Positions 9,366 to 18,800 of a stretch of 64,000 nt of DNA are shown one piece after another. A program made the position numbers and the translations under genes. The notes under the pieces were generated by a model. It made no database searches. It was not told where the DNA came from and saw only the letters and a program-made list of their open reading frames with translations. The DNA lies in contig CM019067.1 of assembly GCA_009667805.1 (NCBI GenBank), positions 163,729,073 to 163,793,072 on the forward strand, in the 5' to 3' direction. The number at the start of each line of letters is the position of its first letter. The first letter of the stretch is position 1. The stretch comes from Leptobrachium leishanense. Its lineage: Eukaryota > Chordata > Amphibia > Anura > Megophryidae.

Positions 9366-10151
9366 AAGGGTTATTCAGAAAGCACTTTCTCATTCGGCAC
9401 ACTTCAGTGTGCTTTGGCAATTACAGTTCCCCGACCTTGTGGTGAATTCACTATTCACCGTAGGGCCCCAGAAGTGCGCTGAACATGGAGCCACTGAAAA
9501 CAGCTGCCAACCACCGAACAGACCGCCGAATGCCCTGACCGCTGTCAATCAGCCCGCCGAAATGCAAGTATAAACAAAATGGAAATCTGCTATTCTTTGT
9601 TTAAAACAATAAAAATACATGAAATTGTATGAATAATAAGAAAAGTCTTAACAAAAAGATCTGATACATAATAAAAAAAAACCCCATAAAAAATTTGGGT
9701 CTCACATATTTTTCCTAAAATATCCAAAAACATAAAAAATTCCAATACATAAATAAATAAAATGATGGTTTGCTGAAAATGAAAAGAATAATAAGTAAAA
9801 TGAAATAAAAACAGTAATACTTTTTTCATTGACTCCTATGGGATTCGCCTGTTTAAACCTGTTGATCTAAACCACCGAAAATCTGATAATTTCACTGACA
9901 CTTTGATGCAGTTCGGCGTTCTCTGAATAGATTAACCATTACTTCTCTTTGGGAAAATTTCACTGCCGCTGAAGACTACCGAATTGTGGCAATCTATGGC
10001 GAACTGTGCTGTATTTCGCTGTCAATTAGCCAGTATTTGGCGAACTGACAGCTTTTTGATTAGCCGAACTGCCACGAAATTGTACTGTATGGTGTAATTC
10101 ACAGTTCGGTGCCCTTCAGTGGCAAGATTGGTGCTCTTTGAATAACCCTTT
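9366..10151. mobile_element. Mariner-type MITE (CAGGGTTATTC family, long form)
   Basis: Ends read AAGGGTTATTCAGAAAGCAC and, reversed, AAAGGGTTATTCAAAGAGCA, flanked by TA on both sides (9364-9365, 10152-10153). Interior blocks such as CATTGACTCCTATGGGATTC and GCCTGTTTAAACCTG recur in the copies at 11.1, 14.0, 50.0, 51.1, 53.2 and 57.7 kb. TA targets and CAGGG/AAGGG ends suit a Tc1/mariner mobiliser. There is no gene; the AT-rich middle gives chance frames. Confidence 0.82.
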
Positions 10152-10153
10152 TA

Positions 10154-10923
10154 GATTACAAATTTATTAATTTATTTATATATTAAGTTCAACCCAGTCC
10201 CAGAAAATCAAAATAGAAATAAAATATATCTTCCAATTAACTTTTCTTTTTTAAGTGCGGTGATGGGATTCCTAAGAAATGTACAAGAACACATTTGCAA
10301 GTTTTCAAAGTTGCACGAAGACAAGCATGACATTTTGGATAGAATCTCCTGCTGCTGACTGTAATATTACTGGAGGCTGCAAGAGATCACTTATTATTTT
10401 ATATACAAAAGCAATTTATAAAATTCACAAACCTAGCTGGATTCATTCTCATGTGTTGTTGGAAACAGAACCTGTGATATTGGCAATACATATATTTACG
10501 TTTGTATTTAATATGCTTTGTAAATGGAAAAATATAATATATATAGTTGTATGGCAAATTAAAAGTCACCTTTTTAATATAAAATAATAATAGTAAACTG
10601 GTAATTCTGAAGAACTGAAAACCATTTGGAGTTGTTCGAGTTGTTGGAGTTGACTACAAAGATAGCAGATGTTTCTAGATTATCTGGTTTCGTCTTTTAA
10701 TTTATTGCCATTAATCAAAATCCCTTAATTTGCAATTTAATCCCTAATGTTACATTCTACTTCATTAATAGGATGGTATAGCATCAAAAATTAACTTGAT
10801 TTTAAAGAAACACAGTCATTATGTATAAAACGTGTGTTCAGCTCATGCTGAAAAATCAGTCCATTACAAAATCATGAGCACCATTATAAAAGCAATCTGT
10901 TTAACATTATAACAGGTTCTATG
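10154..10923. other. No recognised feature
   Basis: AT-rich unique sequence. The 102-codon plus frame at 10279-10587 has no recognisable domain, and I do not call it a gene. Confidence 0.4.
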
Positions 10924-10931
10924 TTCTAGGG

Positions 10932-11115
10932 CAGTGGTTCCCAACCGCGGTCCTCAAGTACCCCCAACACGCCAGATTTTAAGGATTACCTTGGGGAAAT
11001 GCAGACTGAATCCTGCAATCACTGAGCAGCAAATCATATCACCTGTGCTATGCTACATCTATCTGGAAAACCTGATCTGTTAGGGGTACTTGAGGACCAT
11101 GGTTGGGAACCACTG
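10932..11115. mobile_element. hAT-type MITE, 184 bp
   Basis: The ends are CAGTGGTTCCCAACC and its complement, with arms continuing GGTCCTCAAGTACCCC/GGGGTACTTGAGGACC. The 8-bp flanks are TTCTAGGG (10924-10931) and TTCGAGGG (11116-11123), one mismatch. This terminus is typical of widespread hAT MITEs. Confidence 0.9.
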
Positions 11116-11137
11116 TTCGAGGGTGATCTTAAACCTG

Positions 11138-12038
11138 CAGGGTAATTCAAAGAGAATCGAAAAGTCACCGCACGTTCAGGGACTTTTCGTTCTCTTCAAT
11201 TTGGTTCGTTTTGCCGATCCCATTTCGGTGACCCTGCGGTGTATTTAGCGAGCACCACAGGGTCCCTGAATTGCAGGGAAAGGTCACCGCAAACCCGACG
11301 AAAACTAACTGCAAAACCCGGCGAATGCACCCTGAAAACCCGCAAAAACATGTGGATTAACCCGCCGAAAACGCCAGAAAAACCCGAGCAGGAGCCGATC
11401 ACACGCAGCGAAGCCGCCAGAAAAAGCCGACACCGCAGACGAAGGAGGTGAATCAATTAGAAAAACAGTTTGCATGAATATTTGAAAAGTGAAACGCTGT
11501 TTGCAAAGAAACTACTGAGCGAAAATGTCTGAAATTTACATATGAGGTCCAGGGAATGATAATAAAAAGGGCTGTTACAGAAAAAATAATTAAATTAAAA
11601 AAAAATCTGATTTTTTTTAAAAAAAATAAATCCAGGAAAAAGGCTTAAAATATCCTAAAAAAATCTATAAATAAAGAGACTCTTTACTGCAGAATTTTAT
11701 AATGAACGGTTTATTAGATATTGAATTAAAACGGGAATATTTTTAACTTTGAAGCCTATAGGATTCGCCTGAATAAACCTGCCGAATTAAACCACCGAAT
11801 GGCAGAGCATTTCGGGAACCTTTCACTGCTGGTTTGTGTTCTCTGAATAGCCGAAGCATTGCTTTTTTATGGGGATTCACTGTCCTTGAACAGGCACCGA
11901 ACAGGCATGTATGTGCAGGCAATTCGTCAGGATTGCCTGCTCTCTGGATAGCCGAACGGCCAAGAAAGGTAACCGAACGCTGATTTTCAGCGTTTAGTTA
12001 CCTTTCTCCAGCAATTCGGATCTCTTTGGATAAGCCTG
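11138..12038. mobile_element. Mariner-type MITE (long form)
   Basis: The left end is CAGGGTAATTCAAAGAGA; the right end (reversed) is CAGGCTTATCCAAAGAGA, followed by TA. The left TA is mutated. A subterminal hairpin is built on GAAAAGTCACCG. The interior block TTTATTAGATATTGAATTAA is shared with 40.3, 51.5 and 53.5 kb. The basic-looking 70-codon frame at 11239-11451 is an artefact of CCG-rich repeats. Confidence 0.82.
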
Positions 12039-12463
12039 TAGGTGTTCTAACATTGCTTAATTTGTGAAACTCTAGCCAGCTGCAAAGCTTTGTCAACACC
12101 TTCACGACCATGGTCAAGTATACTCTATGTTCAAGAGCTCTTGCAGCAGACCAAACCTGAATAAACCCGATCTGGCCCAGTTCTGGAGTAATGAGTGGGA
12201 TTTCATTTATTGCAAAAAAAGTGTCTGTAGATGGATCTCAGAATGTGCCCCAAATGTTTAGCCCCTTTGAAATGTCATCCAAGGCACTGAGGTGTCTGAA
12301 TTGTTTGTTTTTCTTTAACATAAAGATTGAGTATGGGGTAAACCCATCAATAAGCTTTATTACTCTAAAATTTATTTGATGAAAGGTGCATCACCTTTTT
12401 CTTTGAATCCACTGAGTCCTGGCAGTGGTTTTATGGAGAGCAACTTGGTATGTAAGGGGTTAA

Positions 12464-12925
12464 GGCTAATGTCAGATGAACGCAGTCTGAGCGCACTCTG
12501 CATGCGTGCATAACGGACAGACGTATTGGCGGAAGATACTGTAGACACCACACGGTATGTGTTTTTTAGATGTAGAAAAAAAAAGGAGCTATGGAAAATA
12601 AAATTAATATGAAAAATGATACAAATTTGAAAAGGATATGAAAAGCCATTGTGTGCGTCAAGGTGCTGGATGTCGCAAATGCGCTGCGTCTGACATCTCA
12701 TCACTCACACAGAATGCTACACGGACGTGGCGCACTCTGCGCGTCCACCTAGCGGTTTTATGTTCTTGCCTAACTTGCATCCGTTTGCCACGTGCGTTGT
12801 GCGTGCGCAGTTCGGTGCGCACATACTTCGTGTGTGGGTCTCTATTGCTCATGATTCTATGCTACGACGGACGTTAAACTGTGCAGCAACACGGACGTGA
12901 TCACTGCGTTCATCTGACGCCGGCC
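12464..12925. mobile_element. Terminal-inverted-repeat MITE with TTAA flanks
   Basis: Ends GGCTAATGTCAGATGAACGC and (reversed) GGCCGGCGTCAGATGAACGC form a 20-bp inverted repeat with few mismatches. TTAA sits on each side (12460-12463, 12926-12929). The interior has many CpG-containing GTGCG/CGCAC runs, unlike the AT-rich surroundings. Related GGCTnGG(T)TCA-type elements lie at 27767-28194 and 40948-41262. The target could be TTAA (piggyBac-like) or TWA (Harbinger-like). Confidence 0.75.
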
Positions 12926-12929
12926 TTAA

Positions 12930-13300
12930 TGAACAGTCTTAACTTGCATTTGACATTATAATTCAACCCAGAGATTTCGATGGGCTTCAGGTCAGAGATC
13001 TGCTTAGGCAAGTAACATTTCAATAACAATGACAACTGTCTCAACACGCCACTTCTCTGTAGACTTTCTTTAGTGCGTAGAGCACAGCAATGTTATTTTA
13101 ATTTCGCATATAGTTAGAAGCTTTGGATTATTAAATTGGTATCTCATAAAATTGATAGCCTACGAAAACATTATTTCATTTAGTTTAAAAGTAGGATTTT
13201 GGTTTTCCTTGTGAAGAAATGGCAGACGAGCCCTCAGGGTCACTAACAAAAAATTCAAAAAACCATGATTTAGCCCCTTGCCACCCCCGGACATACTGTA
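12930..13300. other. No recognised feature
   Basis: Short unique AT-rich stretch with no coding or repeat signal that I can identify. Confidence 0.4.
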
Positions 13301-13304
13301 CATA

Positions 13305-13486
13305 CAGGGTTATTCAGAGAGTGGTGAAAAGCAGGAGAATGACTGGAGAATGGAAAATTCTAGGTTAAATTAGCCAAACCAGAAAAATTCTCCTATTCAT
13401 CTCACTTTCCAAATCGGCTATTTTGACCTAGAATTTTTCATTCTCCAGTCATTCTCCTGCTTTTCACCGCTCTCTGAATAACCCTG
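13305..13486. mobile_element. Mariner-type palindromic MITE, short form 1 (182 bp)
   Basis: A nearly perfect fold-back: CAGGGTTATTCAGAGAG at one end and its complement at the other, with arms continuing through GAAAAGCAGGAGAATGACTG. TA flanks both sides (13303-13304 and 13487-13488). It shares only its outer 12-17 bp with the long-form elements, so the two size classes probably use the same transposase. Confidence 0.9.
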
Positions 13487-13766
13487 TAAGTTGTCCGGGG
13501 GTGTGAGGACTTTGAAGACGCAGGCCGTACAGGTATGTCCCGCTGTCTTCAATTGACCACCTCAGCCCCTTCCCCGCAGCCCAGTTTCTGAAACGTTTCA
13601 TCCCAAGAATATTTTTATGGTGGTTAAACAAATAAGAATGAAAACCATGAAGATTTTTATTATTTTAATCTTTTAAGTATTTCAGAATAACTATACTCAT
13701 AATTGATTTTTTTTGTATCCTTCATTGAAGTAGTAATGATGCATCTCATGTTTCAAGCAAACATTA

Positions 13767-13950
13767 TCAGGTTTATTCAGAGAAAGGTGAAACTCTGGAG
13801 AACTTTTTGAGAATTTAAAATTCTAGGTCAAAAGAGCCAAACCAGAAAAATTCTCCTATTTATCTCACCTTCCAAATTGGCTATTTTGACCTAGAATTTT
13901 CACTTCTCCAAACGTTCTCCAGAGTTTCACCTTTCTCTGAATAACACTGA
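13767..13950. mobile_element. Mariner-type palindromic MITE, short form 2
   Basis: Same structure and interior (CCAAACCAGAAAAATTCTCC) as the copy 280 bp upstream, with ends TCAGGTTTATTC and GAATAACACTGA between TA dinucleotides. The copies differ enough that they are separate insertions, not a recent tandem duplication. Confidence 0.85.
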
Positions 13951-13972
13951 TAGTTATGACAAAAAATACTTG

Positions 13973-14717
13973 AAGGGTTATTCAGACTCTGCGGTGAATT
14001 CACTCTTCATCGCAGGGTCCCCGAAGTCTGCCGAACATGGAGCTGCAGAGATTGCTGAACGCCGCTGAAGACAGCCAAACTGTCCGCCAAACTGCAGAGA
14101 AAAAAAAAGCAGTACTCGGCTATTCTTCAAAAAGGTGTTTAAACCAATAAAAATGCATGGAAATGTGTGTGAATAATAAAAAAGGTCAGATAAAAAAATA
14201 ATAAAATGGTTTGTGTTAGAATAAAAAAAGCTTTTAAAACAATATTGGGAATCAAAACTTTCATAAAAGAATACAACAAAATGTTCCAAAAATAAATAAA
14301 TAAAAAGACGGTTTGCTGAAAAATGAGAAGAATAAACAATTGAATAAAAAAGAATAAAACCAATAATATTTTTTTACATGAATTCTATGGGATTTATCCT
14401 ATGGGAATTCTATGGGATTTAAACCTGTCGAACTGAATCACTGAAAATCTGTGCATTTCTTTGACACTTTGAAGCAGTTCAGCGTTCTCTGAATAGATTA
14501 ACCAATGCTTCTCTATGGGCTAAATACGCTCCTGCCGAAAAGCATCGAATTGCAGCAAACTGCAGCGAACTGCACCTTATTTCGCTGTCAATTTGCCAGT
14601 ATTTGGAGATTTGACAGTTTAGTGAATAGACGAACTGCCACAAAATTGCACCATACGTTGAAATTCAGTTTGGTGCAATTCGGAGGCAAGTTTGCTGCTT
14701 ACTGAATAAGCCCTTTG
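13973..14717. mobile_element. Mariner-type MITE (long form)
   Basis: Ends AAGGGTTATTCAG and (reversed) AAAGGGCTTATTCAG, with interior blocks matching 9366-10151 (for example TTCTCTGAATAGATTAACCA). No coding content. It lies only about 20 bp from short form 2, so three members of one family lie within 1.4 kb. Confidence 0.8.
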
Positions 14718-15367
14718 GTAGTGAAACTGTTAACTGGTTATAGTGATGCAAAATTAGGGACAAGAAAGATGGTTATCAAACAGCAGTAGAAATTATAAAT
14801 ATATATGTAAATAATTTGTTTTCATCCAACAGAAGACCTCATATATCAAGTAAGTAAGACAAACACTGTAACCCCTTCCCTGCAAAGTGATTTTCAAAAA
14901 AAAAAAAAAAAAAACACTGTCAATAATCAATGTTTTTTTGGAAAACTATTTTAATAAATTATACAGTAAGAAATATTTGGGAATATTCTCAATGTATTCC
15001 TTACTGTTATAACCTATTTGGCAGGCAGATGTCACCATCTACTGACTAAATGCACTTTCTGCAGTTAGAACTGCAGCCCGTGGTTCCATGCATCGGATGG
15101 GGAAAGCCCAACATGTCAGGTTAACCTAGCCAAGTTTAAACAGTTTAAGCACCTTGGGCATTATGCCTTCAGAGCTAAAACTTTGGGGGCACCTTTTGGA
15201 GCCCAAAAACAAACAAAATTTGTTTGCAACAAATACATCTAATTTGCTTTTGGCCTGCTCAGCTGTAGATTGAGAGCACTCGCTATCAGACACCTGATGG
15301 TGCTTTTGAAGACCTGTGTTATTATTTTAGGGGTGAAGGGGTTAATTACCCTTTTTTATTTAATTAA
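14718..15367. other. No recognised feature
   Basis: Unique-looking sequence with a short A run at 14897-14914. The segment GGCAGGCAGATGTCACCATC near 15020 weakly resembles 59560-59590, which may indicate an unclassified dispersed repeat. Confidence 0.35.
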
Positions 15368-15541
15368 TGGTAGAGACCAAAACAGTGATTGAGTTTAAGC
15401 AGGCATGGGATAGGCATAAGGCTATCCTAAACAAAAGCTAAATCCAGGTAAAGTATCCATGTAATTGGGCAGACTAGATGGGCCGAAAGGTTCTTATCTG
15501 CCGACATTTTCTATGTTTCTATGTTTCTATGTTTCTATGTT
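15368..15541 (+). mobile_element. CR1-type LINE, 3' end
   Basis: It begins inside the end of the reverse transcriptase frame (sequence for an EFKQAW-like stretch) and continues through GGCAGACTAGATGGGCCGAA to a tail of four TTTCTATG octamers at about 15508-15541. CR1 elements typically end in such an octamer array rather than poly-A. The same 3' end occurs reversed at 36891. It is strongly 5'-truncated. Confidence 0.9.
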
Positions 15542-16177
15542 AATGTGACTGCTCATAGTTCCGCATTATTTTCATATCCAATAGTTAACAACAAACGCTG
15601 TCGTTTGTCAACTTTCTCAAATTTGGAAAGTGGTTGCCAAAATGCTAATTTTGCTTTGGGGAGTAGTGTTTGTGTTCATTAGTTAGTATTTGAATGTTTT
15701 GTTTTGAGGGCAATAACTTCAATGAATCCTATGTTATTATGTTCATGGAATACAGTATACTGCAGATTTTGCAGTCTCTCTAAGAACCTGATTTAATTTT
15801 GTATTGTTTATATTGTGACCGAATGTTTGTGACCTTTAGCAGCTATTTTGGACAGTGTCCATTAGTCTTTGTCAGTAAATTTGGACAGGGGACCTATATC
15901 TGTCTTTGTAAATGCAGTCTGACCATGTGATAGGTTTGTGCTGCCATGTTTTTGACTCAACAAAAAAACAAATCAAAAACGAAGGACTCAATTTAATTCT
16001 ATTGACATTTTTAAAAAAATATCAGCAAGTTTGACCAAAATTTGTTTCACGTTATCATCTGATTCACTTGAAACAATACATCCACAGATCTATTCAGATA
16101 AAGGCCCCAATGATAAAATTTGGGTTATTAATAAGCCCCATAAAGTTGTTTTTATTTGAAAATGCATCTATTTAATC
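15542..16177. other. No recognised feature
   Basis: Unique AT-rich sequence between the CR1 end and the hAT element. No gene, hairpin or repeat recognised. Confidence 0.4.
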
Positions 16178-16264
16178 GCTGTTAGCAGTGGCGTAGCGTG
16201 GGTTGTCAGCGCCCGGGGCCAGCCAAGAATTGTGCGCCCCCCCCCCCAACCTGTGGACACGTTA

Positions 16265-17055
16265 TCGATATTGCCCCAGCTCACACATGGATTTGCCCCA
16301 GCTCACACATGGATTTGCCCCAGCTCACGGATTTGCCCCAGCTCACGGATTTGCCCCAGCTCACACATTTGCCCCAGCACACGGATTTGCCCCAGCTCAC
16401 GGATTTGCCCCAGCTCACGGATTTGCCCCAGCTCATACATTTGCCCCAGCTCATGGATTTGCCCCAGCTCATGGATTTGCCCCCCAGCTCATGGATATTC
16501 CCCAGCTCATGGATTTGCCCCAGCACATGGATATTCCCCAGCTCATGGATATTCCCCAGCTCATTGATTTGCCCCAGCTCATGGATTTGCCCCCAGCTCA
16601 TGGATATGCCCCAGCTCATGGATTTGCCCCCCAGCTCATGGATAGTCTCCAGCTCATGGATTTGCCCCCCAGCTCATGGATAGTCCCCAGCTCATGGATT
16701 TTCCCCCAGCTCATTGATATGCCCCAGCTCATGGATTTTCCCCCAGCTCATGGATAGTCCCCAGCTCATGGATTTGCCCGCAGCTCATGGATAGTCCCCA
16801 GCTCATGGATTTGCCCCAGCTCATGGATTTGCCCCCAGCTCATGGATATTCCCCAGCTCATGGATTTGCCCCCAGCTCATGGATATGCCCCAGCTCATGG
16901 ATTTTCCCCCCAGGTCATGGATAGTCCCCAGCTCATGGATTTGCCCCAGCTCATGGATTTGCCCCCCAGCTCATGGATAGTCCCCAGCTCATGGATTTGC
17001 CCCCCAGCTCATGGATAGTCCCCAGCTCATGGATTTGCCCCCCAGCTCTCACCTG
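16265..17055. repeat. 18-bp minisatellite GCCCCAGCTCATGGATTT
   Basis: Roughly forty tandem units, with lengths of 17-19 bp from variation in the C run. The left end has variants with CTCACGGAT or CTCACACAT; the right half alternates GGATTTG and GGATAGT units as a dimer of about 36 bp. Because 18 is a multiple of three and the unit lacks stops, several frames stay open on both strands (161, 184, 111 and 112 codons). These are not genes. Confidence 0.95.
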
Positions 17056-17066
17056 GATATTGCCCC

Positions 17067-17325
17067 AGCTCCCGGGCAGCGGGAGTGCCTGCCGGCTGCC
17101 CGGTCCTGAACATTGAGTCGAGTCCGTCCTGTTGATTTGAAGGGGCCTGCGTGCGTGCGCAGGTCACGCGGTCCGGCCAGTCAGGTGGTACAGAGACTCA
17201 GTACCACCTGATTAGACGGACCACGTGACCTGCGCCTGCACGCAGGCCCCTTCAAATCAACAGGACGGACTCGACTCACTGTTCAGGACCGGGCAGCCGG
17301 CAGGCACTCCCGCTGCCCGGGAGCT
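17067..17325. repeat. Long inverted repeat, about 125-bp arms
   Basis: Arms 17067-17191 and 17201-17325 are near-perfect complements around the 9-bp spacer AGAGACTCA. They start AGCTCCCGGGCAGCGGGAG and meet at TCAGGTGGTAC/GTACCACCTGA. The sequence is CpG-rich and would form a large stem-loop or cruciform. It sits inside the hAT element and is not its terminal repeat. Confidence 0.93.
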
Positions 17326-17495
17326 GGGTCCCCTCAACCCGCGGGCCCTTAGGCGGCGCCCAAGGGCCCGGCGGGTCAGTCGGGCCACAAGTTTTGGGGG
17401 CGCATAATTTCAAAAGAAATTATGCGCCCCTAACAAAACTGCGCCCGGGGCCACGGCCCCCCCTGCACCCCCCACGCTACGCCACTGGCTGTTAG

Positions 17496-17879
17496 TAACC
17501 CTAACTCTAAAAGTAATTCCTGGTGTCCAGGATTTTGAGCATTCGGTGACATATCGAATGCTAAATCAACACTAACATACAATTTGAGGTTATTCAGTTT
17601 GATTTCAGGGTTTTGTTCTTTTTTTCCCCTGTCTGAAAATGCATTTAACAGTCTTTAACAACTTGGTGTTTTTTTAAAAATCTGGTTACCAATTAAATCT
17701 AATTGAATCGCCTAAGCTGAAATTTTCAGTAAAATGTATAACCTCAAGTGCTGACAATTGAGCAGAGTTTATAATAGGAATAGAAATGCTGGTATGTCGT
17801 TAATTAACTCTCCAAAACCAAAAAATTGCTGAACTGTGGTAAAAAAAAGCTGCTAATTTCAGTAACTGGACTGAATTAT
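17496..17879. other. No recognised feature
   Basis: Short unique stretch between the hAT element and the LINE 3' end. Confidence 0.4.
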
Positions 17880-18800
17880 TTATTAAGTATTTTACCAGGA
17901 AGAGATTTGAGATTTCTCTCGTTTTCAAGTACATCCTGGGTTCAAGAACATTGAAATGTTACAGTCATTACAGAAATACAAAGTAATAACATGCAAGATA
18001 TTAAAAACACAAATATACAGATTAACAGAAAACCAATATGAAGAAAATAGACATTATCTTACATGTTTACAGGTGCATTCCGTATTGAGGTATGTTAATA
18101 GGGAGCTCTTGAGTGACTTTAGACTGGGGGAAGATTTGATGGCGTCTGGGAGGTTATTCCATAACTGCGGTGCTCTGTAGGAAAATGAGGACCGAGCCAC
18201 TGTCTTTTTGTATTGTGGTACTGCAAGTAAGGTGCAGGTCCAGGATCGGAGGTTATAGGATGAGGGAACTGCTGAGGGAAGCAGCCTATTCAGGTAGGGT
18301 GGTAGCTTCCCAGAAAAGCTCTTAAACACCAGATTGGAAAGATGAAGGGTGCGTTTAGACTCCAGCGACGGCCAGTTTAGCTCTTTTAACATGTCACAAT
18401 GGTGGGTCATGTAGTTACATTGTAGCGCAAAGCGGCAGAATGAGTTATACAATGTAGTAGGTTTCTGAAAGTGTGTTTGCGGGGCTGCTGCATAAACACT
18501 ACATCTCCGTAATCAATAGCCGGCATAAGCATTTGTTGTACAGTTTGCTTTCTAACAGCAGGGCTCAGGCAGGATTTGTTTCTGTACATGGCACCTAGTT
18601 TGGGGTAAAGTTTAGATGAGAGTTTTTCGATGTGGGGGCCAAAGGATAGATTTGGGTCTAACCACATACCTAGATATTTGAGAGAAGTGACTGTGGTCAG
18701 TGTGCCATTTGATTTTGTCCCAACACAAAGATGGGGATTTTGCAATTTAGGTAGTTTAGGTGCTGTTCCAAAGAGCATCGTTACAGTTTTGTCAGTATTT
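17880..18800 (-). mobile_element. LINE (CR1/L2-like clade), 3' part with RT C-terminal remains
   Basis: Minus-strand remains of a non-LTR retrotransposon. Two overlapping frames (18407-18778, then 18054-18452) give KYLGMWLDPNLSFGPHIEKL, YRNKSCLSP, DYGDVVF and, further on, SFSYRAPQLWNNLPD. These are the familiar blocks after the reverse transcriptase core in CR1/L2-like LINEs, so only the C-terminal third is kept and one frameshift splits it. Downstream, the 3' UTR ends with GAGAGAAATCTCAA and TTCCTGGTAAAATACTT (17886-17930 reversed). This end is the same as the SINE tails at 6.3, 43.8 and 58.3 kb. The exact clade is uncertain. Confidence 0.85.

Larger units (their letters stand above)
16186..17487. 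mobile_element. hAT-type element carrying a minisatellite and a long inverted repeat
   Basis: The ends are CAGTGGCGTAGCGTGGG and its exact complement. The 8-bp duplication GCTGTTAG is exact (16178-16185, 17488-17495). No transposase is present. Most of the inside is an 18-bp minisatellite (16265-17055), followed by a 125-bp-arm inverted repeat (17067-17325) and GC-rich DNA. The element is non-autonomous and has apparently grown by internal repeat expansion. Confidence 0.95.

Noticed and set aside
11239..11456. Opposed 70-86 codon frames, one ending in an Arg-rich run
   Set aside because: They lie within a mariner-type MITE; the Arg run comes from CCG/CGA-rich sequence and is not kept in other copies.
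16198..16757. Proline- and His-rich frames of 111-184 codons
   Set aside because: They come from an 18-bp tandem unit that lacks stops; the same segment is open in three plus frames and one minus frame.
16265..17055. A CRISPR-like array
   Set aside because: The units are contiguous tandem repeats with no unique spacers, and the context is a vertebrate genome.
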